The notes: generated from the letters alone by a model not told the origin. A DNA stretch of 64,000 nt from Chromatiales bacterium (GCA_020445605.1 JAGRGH010000055.1:1-64000), one strand, 5' to 3'; positions 1-10,221 are shown, numbered from the stretch's first letter. Translations and numbers: made by a program.

Positions 1-396
<396 letters not shown>

Positions 397-520
397 AAGG
401 TTGTTTGGTCGATTAGGGCCGACCCACCCTGGCTCAATCGGAGCATAAAAGGTTGCTCAGATCGAGCCGGTGTACAGACACCAGGACTCGACGGAGCACC
501 CACACAAATTACTTGATCCG

Positions 521-534
521 AATTGTCAAAGAGC
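521..534 (-). promoter_or_regulatory. rRNA leader boxA antitermination site
   Basis: The minus strand reads GCTCTTTGACAATT, one base from the classical boxA core GCTCTTTAACAA bound by NusB/NusE. It is followed by GTGTGGGTGCTC, the kind of conserved leader sequence that pairs for 16S processing. It lies about 125 bp upstream of the mature 16S start and downstream of both promoters, as expected for rrn antitermination. Confidence 0.8.
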
Positions 535-564
535 GTCGCCGGTTTGTTCCAGCGCAGACCGACA

Positions 565-594
565 ATTATGACTTGTCGGAAAATTCGGTGTCAA
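565..594 (-). promoter_or_regulatory. rRNA promoter P2 (sigma-70)
   Basis: On the minus strand a perfect -35 TTGACA (589-594) is followed after 18 bp by CATAAT (565-570). It is the downstream member of a tandem pair driving the rRNA operon. The call is by consensus only. Confidence 0.6.
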
Positions 595-642
595 CAGATT
601 GCCGCCGAATTTTTTCTGCCCCTGCCGTGGCAAGGGAGGCGC

Positions 643-670
643 ATTATACGGGCCGGCGTGCCGACGTCAA
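643..670 (-). promoter_or_regulatory. rRNA promoter P1 (sigma-70, GC-rich discriminator)
   Basis: On the minus strand TTGACG (665-670), a 16-bp spacer and a perfect TATAAT (643-648) are followed by GCGCCTCCC. A GC-rich discriminator of this kind is typical of growth-rate and ppGpp controlled rrn P1 promoters. The -35 box lies only about 20 bp past the stop codon of the DUF255 gene, with no terminator between. Confidence 0.75.
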
Positions 671-689
671 CCGTCTGCGTGAGGCGGCG

Positions 690-2531
690 TCAATGCAGGT
701 AATGCACCAGATGCGTGGCGTGCCAAAAGGGGCTGTCCCAGACCGCTGCGGCGGCCTCGCCACGGGCCTGGCGAGCATGGCGCGCCACCGCGCCACCGAG
801 TTCCAGTGACGTCAAAATCAAGGTGGCGGCAGGCGCGGGCATTGGGCCGTCGGCCTGCACCGGCTCACCGGCCACCCCGGGCAATGCAAGCCCATCGTCG
901 AGGCGCCAGCCCGACAGGGAGTAAAAGCGACTCCACGCCTGTTCGGCAAGCGTCTGGGCAAAGTCCCGATCAGTCTGCGAGCCCGTCAGCTCGGCAAGCT
1001 CCATCATGGCGCGCGTGAGATACGCATAGTCCTCCAGCGTGCCGGCGCCCAAGGCGCCGCCGCCGGCCCAGGCGCGGGCCAGACTGCCGTTGCTCCAGAG
1101 GTGTTGTTTCATCCAGCCGGCCAATCGGCGGGCCGCGCCTGCGTAACGCTCCCGCTCCGGAAGGGTTCGTGCGGCATCGACAAGCGCCTCGAGCACCAGC
1201 GCATTCCAGGCAGTCACTCGCTTGTCGTCCACCGGAAGCGAGCGGGCCGACCGGTCCAGCGCAAGTTTTCGACGAGCGGATTCAAAGACCGCGCCAAGCG
1301 TGTCGGCCAACACGCCAAGCTCGCTGACCGCTTCGGCAATTGTGCGCGAAATGCGGGGCAAATCGCCCGCCTCCACGTCCGGCGCACCGTCGCCAAGCCC
1401 CCAGAGCAACCGCATGGCGGCTCGCTCCGGCCCGTCGAGGAGCCTGTTGAGCGTGGCCTGATCCCAGACGTAGTAGCCACCTTCGACACCCGCGGAATCG
1501 ACTGCCGAAAGGCTGGCCACGAACCCTCCGCCCGAGGCATCCATCTCCTCTAGAACAAAATCTATTGTCTCCCGCGCGACGGCGGCAAAATCCGCTCGTG
1601 CGAACCGCTTCGCGGCCATGAGATAGACACGCGCCAGTTGCGCGTTGTCGTAAAGCATCTTTTCAAAATGTGGAACCTGCCAGCCGGGATCGACGGTGTA
1701 GCGGAAGAATCCGCCACCAAGGTGATCGCGCAGCCCCTGGGACGCCATGCGTTCCAGCGTCAGTTCCAGGAAGCCGGACAAGGCAGGATCGTCGCGCACC
1801 GTAAGCGCTTCGAAAAGCGCCAGCAGCTGCGGGCTCATCGGAAACTTGTTCTGCTGTCCGAAGCCGCCCTCGACCTCCGCGCCGATCGCGATCGCCTGCC
1901 GGCTCAGGAGCTCCGCCCAGGCCGCGGGCGGCGGCGGCACCATCGGCGATGGCTGCGCGGCAGAGCGCGCCGCGACGAGTTCGGCCAAGGCTGCGCGGCT
2001 CAGTCGCAACAGCTCTTCGCGATCGTCGCGCCAGAGCGTTCCAATCTGCTTGAGCACTGACGCAAAACGGTCACGCGGCAGGTAGGTGAACCCGATGATC
2101 GGATAGCCATCCGGGGTAAGAATCACATTCAACGGCCAGCCCGCCTGCCCCTGCGTGCGTTCCACGAAGTCGATCAGATGCGCGTCGAGCGCCGGAAGCA
2201 ACTCGCGGTCGATCTTCACCGATACGAAACCGGCGTCGAGAAGCGCCGCGACGCCGGGATCCTGGTAGCTCTCACGCTGCATCACGTGGCACCAGTGACA
2301 GGAAAAGTAGCCGCTGGAGATGAAAATCAGCTGATTGTTGTCGCGGGCGGACGCCAGAACCTGCGGACCCCAGTCGCGCCAACGCACCGGATCCTGCCCA
2401 TGCATTGCCAGATACGGCGAGGCGTGACCGGTCAACTCGTTGCGATTCAGCGACGGTGACAACGCGATCGCCACCGTGGCGACAAACATAGCCACCATGC
2501 CTGTGACCACGAGCGGCCATCGCTGTTTCAT
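690..2531 (-). CDS. DUF255 thioredoxin-domain protein (YyaL/SPATA20 family), membrane-anchored
   Basis: A 613-residue protein with an N-terminal hydrophobic segment (about residues 7-24), probably a signal anchor. A thioredoxin-like domain follows, with the family motif CHWCHVM at residues 78-84 in place of the usual CxxC disulfide site. The rest resembles the alpha/alpha six-hairpin glycosidase-like region of the family. Full-length relatives are somewhat longer, about 670-700 residues. The substrate is unknown; a redox or protein-quality role outside the membrane is inference. The start overlaps the tatC stop by 4 bp (ATGA), so it is probably the last gene of the his-tat unit. Confidence 0.88.
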   Translation of the reverse strand: MKQRWPLVVTGMVAMFVATVAIALSPSLNRNELTGHASPYLAMHGQDPVRWRDWGPQVLASARDNNQLIFISSGYFSCHWCHVMQRESYQDPGVAALLDAGFVSVKIDRELLPALDAHLIDFVERTQGQAGWPLNVILTPDGYPIIGFTYLPRDRFASVLKQIGTLWRDDREELLRLSRAALAELVAARSAAQPSPMVPPPPAAWAELLSRQAIAIGAEVEGGFGQQNKFPMSPQLLALFEALTVRDDPALSGFLELTLERMASQGLRDHLGGGFFRYTVDPGWQVPHFEKMLYDNAQLARVYLMAAKRFARADFAAVARETIDFVLEEMDASGGGFVASLSAVDSAGVEGGYYVWDQATLNRLLDGPERAAMRLLWGLGDGAPDVEAGDLPRISRTIAEAVSELGVLADTLGAVFESARRKLALDRSARSLPVDDKRVTAWNALVLEALVDAARTLPERERYAGAARRLAGWMKQHLWSNGSLARAWAGGGALGAGTLEDYAYLTRAMMELAELTGSQTDRDFAQTLAEQAWSRFYSLSGWRLDDGLALPGVAGEPVQADGPMPAPAATLILTSLELGGAVARHARQARGEAAAAVWDSPFWHATHLVHYLH

Positions 2532-3397
2532 GACTTGCCCTTGACTTCCTGCTCCTCGGCCTCGATGCGGTCGAGTTCCGCGTCCATCTCGGCATCCGAC
2601 ATCGGGCTGAACGGGGTCTCCCCCTGCATGACTTCTTTCGCCTTGTTACGGGTTCGATTTCGCACCATGATTGCAGAGGCGACCACCCCGACCTCGTAGA
2701 GCAACCAGACCGGCACAGCCAAAAGCGTTTGCGAAATCACGTCCGGCGGCGTCAGCAGCATGCCGACAACAAATGCGCCGACGATGACATATGGACGCTT
2801 CGACCGCAGCGAGTCCGGCGTGGTCGCACCGATGGCCACCAGCAACACCGTCGCTACAGGCACCTCGAACGACAAGCCGAACGCAAAGAAAAGCGTCAGC
2901 ACAAAATCCAGATAGCGCGCGATATCCGTCATGACCGCGACGCCCTCCGGCGCCGTTCCGGTTAGAAACGCAAAGACCAGCGGAAAAACAACGAAATACG
3001 CGAATGCCGCGCCGAGATAAAACAGCAGCGTGCTGGAGACAAGGAGCGGCGCCGCCAGGCGCCGCTCGTGGCGATACAGCCCGGGCGCAACAAACGCCCA
3101 CATCTGATAGAGCAGATAGGGCATCGCGAGAAAGATGGACAGCACCAGCGTCAGCTTCAGCGGCGTCAGCAGCGGCGAGGCCACGTCCACGGCGATCATG
3201 CTGCTCGTTTCCGGCAGGTGGGCGAGCAGCGGCCCCGCGAGGAACGTATAGATATCGTTGGCGAAGTAAAACAGCCCGACGAACAGGATCAGGACAGCGA
3301 CAACCGCGCGCAACAGCCGGTCGCGCAGTTCGACCAGGTGCGACAGAAACGGCTGTTCGTTCTGATCAGGATCCGGATCGCTGCTTTTTTTCGTCAT
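2528..3397 (-). CDS. tatC: Sec-independent protein translocase subunit TatC
   Basis: TatC is the six-helix receptor of the twin-arginine translocase and recognises the signal peptide together with TatB. The 289-residue protein starts with MTKKSS, which fits the family better than an upstream in-frame start at 3421. It has the conserved N-terminal [12 protein letters not shown] stretch and multiple hydrophobic helices. The start lies inside the last 32 bp of tatB. The stop overlaps the DUF255 start by 4 bp. Confidence 0.95.
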   Translation of the reverse strand: MTKKSSDPDPDQNEQPFLSHLVELRDRLLRAVVAVLILFVGLFYFANDIYTFLAGPLLAHLPETSSMIAVDVASPLLTPLKLTLVLSIFLAMPYLLYQMWAFVAPGLYRHERRLAAPLLVSSTLLFYLGAAFAYFVVFPLVFAFLTGTAPEGVAVMTDIARYLDFVLTLFFAFGLSFEVPVATVLLVAIGATTPDSLRSKRPYVIVGAFVVGMLLTPPDVISQTLLAVPVWLLYEVGVVASAIMVRNRTRNKAKEVMQGETPFSPMSDAEMDAELDRIEAEEQEVKGKS

Positions 3398-3719
3398 CGG
3401 TTGCAGCGTCTTGCGCAGCATTCAGCGCGGCGGCGGCGGATTTCTGCGCGGAGCCGACAGACTCGCGCGTCTGCGCGGTGATGTCCTCGATGTCTTCCAA
3501 CGCGCTCTTTGCGAGCTGGTTCTGCTGATCAAGCACGCGCTTGAGTTCCTCCGCGCGAAGCTCCCGATCGATGTCGGCCTTCACGCTGGAGACGAATCCG
3601 CGCATCTTGCCGACCCACATGCCGGCCTTGCGCGCGACGCGCGGAAGACGATCAGGCCCGATGACGACCAGCGCCACAACACCGATCACCACGAGTTCCC
3701 AGAATCCGATATCGAACAC
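3366..3719 (-). CDS. tatB: Sec-independent protein translocase subunit TatB
   Basis: A 117-residue protein with a single N-terminal helix (about residues 5-21). The TatB signature [19 protein letters not shown] is followed by GPDRLP and a long charged amphipathic region. TatB forms the substrate-binding complex with TatC. It lies between tatA and tatC in the standard order, 75 bp after tatA and overlapping tatC. Confidence 0.95.
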   Translation of the reverse strand: MFDIGFWELVVIGVVALVVIGPDRLPRVARKAGMWVGKMRGFVSSVKADIDRELRAEELKRVLDQQNQLAKSALEDIEDITAQTRESVGSAQKSAAAALNAAQDAATDDEKKQRSGS

Positions 3720-3794
3720 CGGCGCTACGCCTCGGCGCCATGCCGCAGTCAGTCAGGCGTCACGCCTGCGCCGGGCTGGCAAACAGGATTGCGA

Positions 3795-4034
3795 TCAGGC
3801 CTTTTCCTTGTCGCGTTCGGGCGTACTTGCGGCGACGGACTCGTCGGCCTGGCTCTCGATCTTCGCGGCGTCCTTGTCCTTGGCGTCCTCACCGTCCTTG
3901 ACCGCGGACTTGAAGCTCTTCAGGGCCGCGCCGAGGTCGCCGCCCATGCTGCGGAGTTTCTTCGTTCCGAACAGCAGCACCACGATCAGCAGGATGATCA
4001 GAAGCTGCCAGATGCTAATGCCACCAACGCCCAT
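3795..4034 (-). CDS. tatA: Sec-independent protein translocase subunit TatA
   Basis: A 79-residue protein with a short N-terminal transmembrane helix (about residues 8-23), the [14 protein letters not shown] hinge and amphipathic helix, and an acidic, charged C-terminus. TatA oligomerises to form the passage used by folded twin-arginine substrates. It lies 92 bp downstream of hisE, the usual hisE-tatABC order in gammaproteobacteria. Confidence 0.95.
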   Translation of the reverse strand: MGVGGISIWQLLIILLIVVLLFGTKKLRSMGGDLGAALKSFKSAVKDGEDAKDKDAAKIESQADESVAASTPERDKEKA

Positions 4035-4126
4035 GGGAATCTCCGGATTGGTCGATGAATTGCGCTTATCGTACCGCAGCAGCCGGCCTGCCGGCCGGTG
4101 CGCGGAAACCTACGCCAATCGGGAAC

Positions 4127-4444
4127 CTAGCCCCGGGCCGCCTTTTCGGCAAGACCGGAGGTACCGAACCGGCGTTCCAACTCGGCAACCACCGCCGCTG
4201 CGTCGGCATCGAACCGGCTCAACAGCACCAAGGTGTGGAACCACAGATCAGCTGCCTCATGCACGATCGCCGCCCGATCCGCGTCCTTGGCCGCCATGAC
4301 GAGTTCGGTCGCCTCCTCGCCGATCTTCTTCAGTACCGCGTCGAGTTTGGCCGCGTGCAGTCGTGCCACATAGGAAGCCTCGGGATCCGCGCCCCTGCGC
4401 GCGTCGATGACCGCGCTGAGCCGGTCCAGCGCCGAATCGCTCAT
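4127..4444 (-). CDS. hisE: Phosphoribosyl-ATP pyrophosphatase HisE
   Basis: Hydrolyses phosphoribosyl-ATP to phosphoribosyl-AMP, the second step of histidine synthesis. The 105-residue all-alpha protein shows the MazG-like metal site: [15 protein letters not shown] and [14 protein letters not shown]. It is encoded separately from hisI. Its start overlaps the stop of the SYLF gene by 4 bp (ATGA), so the SYLF gene sits between hisI and hisE. Confidence 0.95.
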   Translation of the reverse strand: MSDSALDRLSAVIDARRGADPEASYVARLHAAKLDAVLKKIGEEATELVMAAKDADRAAIVHEAADLWFHTLVLLSRFDADAAAVVAELERRFGTSGLAEKAARG

Positions 4445-5148
4445 GGCGCGGCGTCCACGGCGCGCGCCAGCGCGGTGCGCAGCGCATCTGCCTCGGCGGG
4501 CAGTTGCGGCAGCTCTCCCGCCAGGATCGCTCCGGCGCCAGTACCGGCGCCGTAGTAAGCGCTGTTCGCGGCAGCGTCGATCTCGAGCGCGGAGCCCTCG
4601 AGCGACACCCCGGCGAACAGTCCGCGCGAGCGCGAGTAGGAATAGACCTCCGCCTTCAGGCTCGTGTCCGTCGCGGCCGAGGCATTGCGCCCGACCGGCC
4701 CGGCCGCGACCGCGGCATCGGCGCCGAGGGTGAATTTGCCGTCGACGATGCCATCAATTCCGCGGCGCGACTTGAACACCAGCACCACATCGGTCGACTG
4801 CGCCCCGATCTGCCAGCCGACACTGCCGCTGGTCAGCGACAGGAACGCCGGCGCACTCCACTGTCCGTCGCTTCCGCGCACCGAAACCACGCCCTTGCCG
4901 TGTCGGCCACCGATGACGAACCCGACCTTGATCACACCGGGGACGATTGCAATGCCGGCCGCGTCGCGTAGCAATGCCGGCGGAATTTCGTTTTCGGGAA
5001 CGGCCATGATCTGCTCGAGCACATCGACCGCCTCGCGTAGGCGCTCGGCCTCTTCGGCCCAGCCCGCGCCCGGGATGGACCACACGAGCGCGCAAACGGC
5101 GAGCAGTCCTGCCGCGCGGCCACGAATCCGGGATTCAGCCCTTGCCAT
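4441..5148 (-). CDS. SYLF (Ysc84-like) domain protein with signal peptide
   Basis: A 235-residue protein with an N-terminal signal peptide (hydrophobic core about residues 14-28, likely cleavage near GWA). The body is an SYLF/Ysc84 domain: [28 protein letters not shown], and [16 protein letters not shown]. Eukaryotic members bind lipids or actin; bacterial ones are exported proteins of unknown role. The ATG at 5148 is chosen because it lies 14 bp inside the end of hisI and starts directly with the signal peptide. The stop overlaps hisE, so it is translated as part of the his operon. A direct role in histidine synthesis is not implied. Confidence 0.88.
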   Translation of the reverse strand: MARAESRIRGRAAGLLAVCALVWSIPGAGWAEEAERLREAVDVLEQIMAVPENEIPPALLRDAAGIAIVPGVIKVGFVIGGRHGKGVVSVRGSDGQWSAPAFLSLTSGSVGWQIGAQSTDVVLVFKSRRGIDGIVDGKFTLGADAAVAAGPVGRNASAATDTSLKAEVYSYSRSRGLFAGVSLEGSALEIDAAANSAYYGAGTGAGAILAGELPQLPAEADALRTALARAVDAAP

Positions 5149-5530
5149 AGATTTCCTCCGGCGATTTAAGCACCGGGTCGATCTCGACCCACTCGCCATC
5201 GCGCAGCTCGCGAAAAAAGCAGCTGTGCCGCCCGGTGTGACAGGCGATGCCGCCCAGCTGCTCCACCTCGAGCAGCACGACATCGGCATCACAGTCCAGG
5301 CGCACAGCGCGAACGTTCTGCCAGTGGCCAGACTCCTCGCCCTTGCGCCAGAGCCGCTGGCGCGAGCGCGAAAAATACACGGCACGCCCGGTGGCCACGG
5401 TTTCCTCGAGCGCGGTGCGATCCATCCACGCGACCATCAGCAGCCGGCCCGTGCCGACCTCCTGGGCGATCGCCGGGATCAGGCCGTGCTCGTCGAAACG
5501 CAGCTCGCTCATCCACTGCGGCTGGGTCAC
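5135..5530 (-). CDS. hisI: Phosphoribosyl-AMP cyclohydrolase HisI
   Basis: Opens the adenine ring of phosphoribosyl-AMP, the third step of histidine synthesis. Metal ligands are visible: DCDAD for magnesium, and the Cys in [12 protein letters not shown] with the second Cys for zinc. The GTG at 5530 is preferred because GGAGG lies 7 nt upstream and it makes a 4-bp GTGA overlap with hisF. An ATG at 5512 would give 125 residues instead of 131. The 3' end overlaps the SYLF gene by 14 bp. Confidence 0.94.
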   Translation of the reverse strand: MTQPQWMSELRFDEHGLIPAIAQEVGTGRLLMVAWMDRTALEETVATGRAVYFSRSRQRLWRKGEESGHWQNVRAVRLDCDADVVLLEVEQLGGIACHTGRHSCFFRELRDGEWVEIDPVLKSPEEIYGKG

Positions 5531-6294
5531 AGACGCACCTCCACGCCGGCCGCGCGCATGTGCCGCTTGGCCTGTTCGATGCTGAATTCGGCGAAATGAA
5601 AGATGCTCGCGGCCAGCACCGCATCGGCATGCCCTTTGGTGACGCCATCGACCAGGTGATCCAGATTGCCGACACCACCCGAGGCAATCAGCGGAATCGG
5701 AACCGCATCGCTGATGGTGCGCGTGAGCGCGAGATCGAACCCCGACTTCGTCCCGTCGCGATCCATGCTGGTCAGCAGGATCTCGCCGGCACCGTAATCG
5801 GCCATGCGCCGCGCCCATTCAACGGCGTCGATTCCCGTGGGTTTGCGCCCGCCATGCGTGAAGATTTCCCAGCGCGGCGACGCGCCGGATTCGACCTGCT
5901 TGGCGTCGATCGCAACGACGATGCACTGCGAACCGAACCGCTCCGCGGCCTCGCGCACGAAATCCGGGTTGTGAATGGCGGCGGTGTTGATCGCGACCTT
6001 GTCTGCTCCGGCATTGAGCATGCGCCGAACGTCGGCAACCTTGCGAATGCCGCCGCCGACGGTCAGCGGGATGAAGACCTGACTCGCAACGGCCTCCACG
6101 ATGTGGACGATCGTCTCGCGGTCGTCGGAACTCGCCGTGATGTCGAGAAAGGTAATCTCGTCGGCGCCCTCGCGATCGTAGCGCGCGGCCACCTCCACGG
6201 GGTCGCCGGCATCGCGAATCTCGACGAACTTCACACCCTTGACGACGCGACCGGCGTCAACATCAAGGCAGGGGATGATGCGCTTGGCGAGCAT
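5527..6294 (-). CDS. hisF: Imidazole glycerol phosphate synthase subunit HisF
   Basis: Cyclase subunit of IGP synthase. It uses ammonia from HisH to make imidazole glycerol phosphate and AICAR. A 255-residue TIM barrel with catalytic Asp11 ([10 protein letters not shown]), the second catalytic Asp in VVAIDAK, and phosphate-binding loops such as GGGIR and ASGGVG. It lies 32 bp after hisA and overlaps hisI. Confidence 0.96.
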   Translation of the reverse strand: MLAKRIIPCLDVDAGRVVKGVKFVEIRDAGDPVEVAARYDREGADEITFLDITASSDDRETIVHIVEAVASQVFIPLTVGGGIRKVADVRRMLNAGADKVAINTAAIHNPDFVREAAERFGSQCIVVAIDAKQVESGASPRWEIFTHGGRKPTGIDAVEWARRMADYGAGEILLTSMDRDGTKSGFDLALTRTISDAVPIPLIASGGVGNLDHLVDGVTKGHADAVLAASIFHFAEFSIEQAKRHMRAAGVEVRL

Positions 6295-6326
6295 GGCGGC
6301 CGCCTAGCGTGGACGGGGCATCTGCA

Positions 6327-7064
6327 TCAGGAGCCGAAGGTCGCGGCCAGCGCCTGGCCGGCCGCGAAGTCCAGCGTGCCCTCGTAGATCGCCCGGCCGG
6401 TGATCGCGCCGATGATGCCGGGCGAATCTGCCTCGCCGAGCCGCCGGATGTCGTCCAGCGTCGTGATGCCGCCGGAGGCAATGACGGGCACGGTGATCGC
6501 ATTGGCGAGTCGTGCGGTGGCATCGATGTTCAGCCCATCCATCATGCCGTCGCGTGCGATGTCGGTGTAGATGATCGCCTCGACACCGTCGCGCTCGAAA
6601 TGCAGCGCCATGTCGATGACGTCGTGGCGCGAAAGCTTTGACCAGCCGTCGATCGCGACCTTGCCGTCCTTCGCATCGAGCCCAACGATGATGTGCCCCG
6701 GAAACTCCAGGCAGATCTCGTTGACGAAGTGCGGTTCGCTAACTGCCTTGGTGCCGAGAATGCACCACTGCACACCGGCCTCCAGATAGGTCTGGATCGT
6801 GTCTTCGTCGCGGATGCCGCCGCCGACCTGGATCGGCAGATCGGGAAACCGCTCAGCGATGCGGTGAATCACCTCGGCGTTTACCGGCCTACCCTCGAAC
6901 GCGCCATTGAGGTCCACGACGTGCAGACGTTTCGCACCCTGTTCGACCCAGCGCGCGGCGACGGCCACCGGATCGTCGGAGAACACGGTGGCATCGTCCA
7001 TCCGCCCCTGGCGCAGGCGTACGCACTGGCCATCCTTGAGGTCGATCGCCGGGATCAACAACAT
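6327..7064 (-). CDS. hisA: Phosphoribosylformimino-5-aminoimidazole carboxamide ribotide isomerase HisA
   Basis: Catalyses the Amadori rearrangement of ProFAR to PRFAR. A 245-residue TIM barrel paralogous to HisF, with catalytic Asp8 ([10 protein letters not shown]), the QVGGGIR phosphate loop, [10 protein letters not shown] with the second Asp, and VIASGGI. It is placed between hisH and hisF in the normal order. Confidence 0.96.
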   Translation of the reverse strand: MLLIPAIDLKDGQCVRLRQGRMDDATVFSDDPVAVAARWVEQGAKRLHVVDLNGAFEGRPVNAEVIHRIAERFPDLPIQVGGGIRDEDTIQTYLEAGVQWCILGTKAVSEPHFVNEICLEFPGHIIVGLDAKDGKVAIDGWSKLSRHDVIDMALHFERDGVEAIIYTDIARDGMMDGLNIDATARLANAITVPVIASGGITTLDDIRRLGEADSPGIIGAITGRAIYEGTLDFAAGQALAATFGS

Positions 7065-7103
7065 GACTGGGATACCGTCAAGCAGTCGCGTATGAATAGA
7101 AAC

Positions 7104-7736
7104 TCAGCGGTCTGACCAGCCGACGAAATTCGCGAGCAGGCGCAGGCCGTCGGAGGCGCTTTTCTCTGGGTGAAACTGTACCGCAAAGACCTTGTCGCGC
7201 GCGATGCCGGCCGCAAAGGTGCGCCCGTAGTCGCAGGTCGCGCTGACCAGTGTGCGGTCATCGGGCACGACGTAATAGCTGTGGACAAAATAGAACCGCG
7301 CGCCGTCGTCGATGCCCTGCCAGAGCGGATGCCCCCGGGTCTGATGCACGGCATTCCAGCCCATGTGCGGAATCTTGCTGATGCCGTCAGTGTCAGCATC
7401 GAAACGACGCACCACGCCCGGATACAGCCCGAGACACGCAGTACCCTCATTCTCGTCGCTGTGGTCCATGAGCACCTGCAGGCCCATGCAGATGCCGAGA
7501 AACGGTCGCTCGCGCGCGGCCCGGCGCAGGGCGTCGTCCAGGCTGCGTTCGCCCAGGGACAGCATGCAGTCGCGCGCCGCGCCCTGGCCCGGAAACACCA
7601 CGCGGTCGGCGGCGTCGATCACCGCGGGATCGCCGCTCAGCACCACCTCGGCCGAGCCTTCCACGACATGTTCGAGCGCGCGCACGACCGAGCGCACGTT
7701 GCCCATGCCGTAGTCAACGACCGCGATACGCTGCAC
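7104..7736 (-). CDS. hisH: Imidazole glycerol phosphate synthase subunit HisH
   Basis: Glutamine amidotransferase partner of HisF. The class I triad is visible: Cys83 in FLGICMGLQ, and His and Glu in VQFHPEKS. GTG at 7736 (VQRIAVVDYGMGN) gives the standard 210 residues and has a GCGGAG upstream. Longer in-frame extension upstream runs through hisB and is rejected. Confidence 0.95.
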   Translation of the reverse strand: MQRIAVVDYGMGNVRSVVRALEHVVEGSAEVVLSGDPAVIDAADRVVFPGQGAARDCMLSLGERSLDDALRRAARERPFLGICMGLQVLMDHSDENEGTACLGLYPGVVRRFDADTDGISKIPHMGWNAVHQTRGHPLWQGIDDGARFYFVHSYYVVPDDRTLVSATCDYGRTFAAGIARDKVFAVQFHPEKSASDGLRLLANFVGWSDR

Positions 7737-7758
7737 GACGGTGCTCCGCTCAGGGCGC

Positions 7759-8349
7759 CTAGAGCGACCCCTTCGTCGACGGAATCTGCCCGGCCGCACG
7801 CGGGTCCGGCTCCACGGCCATGCGCAACGCCCGACCGAACGCCTTGAACTGCGTCTCGGCGATGTGGTGCGCGTTGCGCCCGCGCAGGGTGTCGACATGC
7901 AGTGTGACGGCCGCATGATTCACGAAGCCCTGAAAGAACTCGCCGATCAGGTCCACATCGAAATCGCCGATCCTGGCGCGCGGAAACTCCGCGTGGTATT
8001 CGAGCCCGGGCCGTCCGGAAAAGTCGACCACCACCCGTGACAACGCCTCGTCCAGCGGCACGTAGGCATGGCCGTAGCGACGCACGCCCTTCTTGTCACC
8101 GATCGCACGCGCCAGCGCCTGGCCGAGCGTGATGCCGACATCCTCGACCGTGTGGTGGGCATCGATGTGCAGATCACCGCTCGCGCGAATTGTCAGGTCG
8201 AGCATGCCGTGGCGCGCGATCTGGTCGATCATGTGTTCGAGGAACGGCACGCCGATGGCGAGTTCGCTGCGGCCGCTGCCGTCGAGGTCCACACGGGCCT
8301 CGATCTGCGTCTCGAGCGTGTTGCGTTGTACGGTGGCTTCGCGTCCCAT
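7759..8349 (-). CDS. hisB: Imidazoleglycerol-phosphate dehydratase HisB (monofunctional)
   Basis: Dehydrates imidazole glycerol phosphate to imidazole acetol phosphate. At 196 residues it has only the dehydratase part, unlike the enterobacterial fusion with histidinol phosphatase. Metal-binding motifs [15 protein letters not shown] and [10 protein letters not shown] are visible. It is the first his gene of this cluster, 78 bp after dtd. hisG, hisD and hisC are not in the window. Confidence 0.95.
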   Translation of the reverse strand: MGREATVQRNTLETQIEARVDLDGSGRSELAIGVPFLEHMIDQIARHGMLDLTIRASGDLHIDAHHTVEDVGITLGQALARAIGDKKGVRRYGHAYVPLDEALSRVVVDFSGRPGLEYHAEFPRARIGDFDVDLIGEFFQGFVNHAAVTLHVDTLRGRNAHHIAETQFKAFGRALRMAVEPDPRAAGQIPSTKGSL

Positions 8350-8427
8350 GGACCGGCTCGTTCAGGCTGAATTGCGCAAGGATACGGCATGTCGGCCCGC
8401 CTCGACAGCAGGACGGGACACGCGTCC

Positions 8428-8865
8428 TCAGGCCTCCAACCAGAAGGTTACCGGGCCGTCGTTGGTGAGGCGCACCTGCATGTGCGCACCGAAGCGCCCC
8501 GTAGCCACCGCCGGGTGGCTGTCACGCGCGGTCCGGACCAGGTGATCAAACAGCGCCTCGGCCCGCGCCGGCGGCGCGGCCGGATCAAACCCCGGTCGAC
8601 GCCCCGAACGCGTATCGGCTGCCAGCGTGAACTGCGGCACCAGCAGCAGTCCGCCGCCGGTCTGGGTCAGGTTCAGGTTCATGCGACCCCGGTCGTCGGC
8701 GAACATCCGATAGCCGAGGATGCGCTCGACCAGCCGCGCGGCATTGCGCTCGTCGTCGTCCCTGCGCACTCCGACCAGGACCAGCAGGCCGCTGCCGATC
8801 GCGCCGACACGCTCGCCGCCCACATCCACTGCGGCCTCGCGCACACGCTGGATCAGTCCGATCAT
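8428..8865 (-). CDS. dtd: D-aminoacyl-tRNA deacylase Dtd
   Basis: Removes D-amino acids from mischarged tRNA. A 145-residue protein beginning [13 protein letters not shown], which sets the start at 8865. The two family motifs are present as [11 protein letters not shown] (Pro where many members have Ser in SQFTL) and a C-terminal [11 protein letters not shown]. It opens the dtd-his-tat transcription unit and is divergent from the DUF6901 gene. Confidence 0.93.
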   Translation of the reverse strand: MIGLIQRVREAAVDVGGERVGAIGSGLLVLVGVRRDDDERNAARLVERILGYRMFADDRGRMNLNLTQTGGGLLLVPQFTLAADTRSGRRPGFDPAAPPARAEALFDHLVRTARDSHPAVATGRFGAHMQVRLTNDGPVTFWLEA

Positions 8866-8918
8866 GGGCGTGCGGGGCCACGGCGGCCCGGGCGATACTG
8901 CCATGCAAGGGCCCTGGA

Positions 8919-8934
8919 TGTGACGCGGTTCACA
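8919..8934. promoter_or_regulatory. Perfect CRP/Vfr-type palindrome
   Basis: TGTGACGCGGTTCACA matches the consensus TGTGA-N6-TCACA exactly in both half-sites. It lies in the 150-bp divergent gap between dtd (start 8865) and the DUF6901 gene (start about 9017), about 83 bp before the latter. Position and consensus support a CRP-family operator. Chance occurrence cannot be excluded, and no crp gene is in view. Confidence 0.45.
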
Positions 8935-9016
8935 CTTTTTGCCTGATCGGTTCTGCTGTCATGGGTTCGGGCATGTGCGAGGCCGCGGGTGGGGCTCGGT
9001 GCCCACGGGGGATGCA

Positions 9017-10048
9017 TTGAATCAAGTCCGAATCGACTACCGGCTCCGGCTCGGCGATCACCGTATCGAAACGTTTCGCTTCTGTCTGGACGGCGAAACC
9101 TTCGACCTCATCTCCGAGCCCGTCGCCGACCCACCGCAGTGGACCGCGCTCGCCCATCACCAGTGTTCGCACTGCCCGCTTCAGGCGGACCAACATCCGC
9201 AGTGCCCGCTGGCCGTGCAGATGAGCCGGATCGCCGAGCGGTTCCACGATACCCGTTCGATCGACAAGATCGAACTGGAGGTCGTCACCGAAAACCGCCG
9301 CGTGATCCAACGCCTGCCGATCCAGAACGCACTGGCCTCGATGCTCGACCTCATCGTGCCGATCTGCGGCTGCCCGAAGACGGCACACCTCAAGCCCATG
9401 GCGCGGTTTCACCTGCCGCTGGCGTCCGAGGAGGAAACCGTTTTTCGGGTCACCGGCATGTACCTGTTGTCGCAGTACTTTCTGCGCCAGGCCGCCGCCG
9501 GCGGCAGCATCGAGTTCCGCGGGCTCGTCGATATATACGCCGACCTGCACATCGTCAACGCGGGCATGGCCAAACGCATGTACGGCATCAGCCAATCCGA
9601 CTCGCTGAAAAACGCCGTCACCCTGATCGACATGTACTCGATGCTAGTGCCGGCGCTGCTGGAAAACCAGCTCTCGGAACTGCGCCGCTTCTTTGAAGCA
9701 TACCTGCCCGAAGTGGTCAACGAACCGGCGGCAACCAACTACCTCGAACTCGCGAAGGCCTTCAATCTCGAGGTCGTGCCGCTGGAACCGCAGGCCTCCG
9801 AAGCGGCCGACGATGGTCTGCCCGGCTGGCTGCGCGACCTGGCGGCCCGTCAGGAACAGGAAACCGCCGCCCAGCACCGCAACGACGAGCGCATTCAGGA
9901 CGAAGCACGACGCAAGCAGGTGGCCGAAGACATCATCCGCAAGTCCGGCCTGTCACTGGAACTGGAGCAGATTGAAGAGGCGCCCGGTGACGGCGACGAC
10001 AGCCCCGATTGCGCAACGCACATCGTCTATCCCGGTCGCGATGGCTAG
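9017..10048 (+). CDS. DUF6901 family protein, function unknown
   Basis: About 343 residues, soluble, with no signal peptide or membrane helix. The N-terminal half has a cysteine-rich stretch, CSHCPLQ with a later CPLA and CGC, that could bind a metal or cluster. The middle (VRVTGMYLLSQYF-like to MYSMLVPALLENQ) is the most conserved-looking part. The C-terminal third is charged and probably helical. Start options are TTG at 9017 behind GGGGGA, or GTG at 8999; TTG is preferred because DUF6901 proteins begin close to the YRLRL strand. The gene is alone in its unit, behind a CRP-like site. Confidence 0.75.
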   Translation: MNQVRIDYRLRLGDHRIETFRFCLDGETFDLISEPVADPPQWTALAHHQCSHCPLQADQHPQCPLAVQMSRIAERFHDTRSIDKIELEVVTENRRVIQRLPIQNALASMLDLIVPICGCPKTAHLKPMARFHLPLASEEETVFRVTGMYLLSQYFLRQAAAGGSIEFRGLVDIYADLHIVNAGMAKRMYGISQSDSLKNAVTLIDMYSMLVPALLENQLSELRRFFEAYLPEVVNEPAATNYLELAKAFNLEVVPLEPQASEAADDGLPGWLRDLAARQEQETAAQHRNDERIQDEARRKQVAEDIIRKSGLSLELEQIEEAPGDGDDSPDCATHIVYPGRDG

Positions 10049-10057
10049 CGTCCTGTC

Positions 10058-10167
10058 CCGCCATTTTCAACGAGTGTAAGGCGTGGAAAATGAAAGAAAA
10101 CGAAAAATCGCACTTTTTCGGGCTCAAAGCTCTGGCAATCCGGGATGGATTGATCAGAGCTTCCCTA
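10058..10167 (+). repeat. Intergenic repeat, copy A (110 bp, two hairpins)
   Basis: About 85-90% identical by eye to copy B at 35654-35763, with no length difference. Each copy has a first hairpin (CATTTTC pairing with GAAAATG here) and a second (CGAAAAA pairing with TTTTTCG). Both are followed by a conserved tail GGCAATCCGGG..GGATTGA.CAGAGCTTCCCTA. The minus strand of both copies can be read as a peptide starting MSPKKC, which I treat as an artefact of the repeat. It lies between convergent genes. Confidence 0.8.
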
Positions 10168-10169
10168 CG

Positions 10170-10195
10170 GAAACTCTAGAATTGTTCAGAGTTTC
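10170..10195. other. Hairpin with perfect 8-bp stem
   Basis: GAAACTCT and AGAGTTTC flank a 10-nt loop in the gap between the convergent DUF6901 and pip genes, directly after repeat copy A. There is no U-tract on either side, so it is not a convincing intrinsic terminator. Confidence 0.5.
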
Positions 10196-10221
10196 TCTGG
10201 GCGAGAGTCGGCCGACAGTCT

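Noticed and set aside
9933-10127. Small protein starting MSPKKC on the minus strand (also at 35307-35723)
   Set aside because: Both begin inside copies of the same intergenic repeat and then run into unrelated antisense sequence, so the shared start reflects the repeat and not a gene family.
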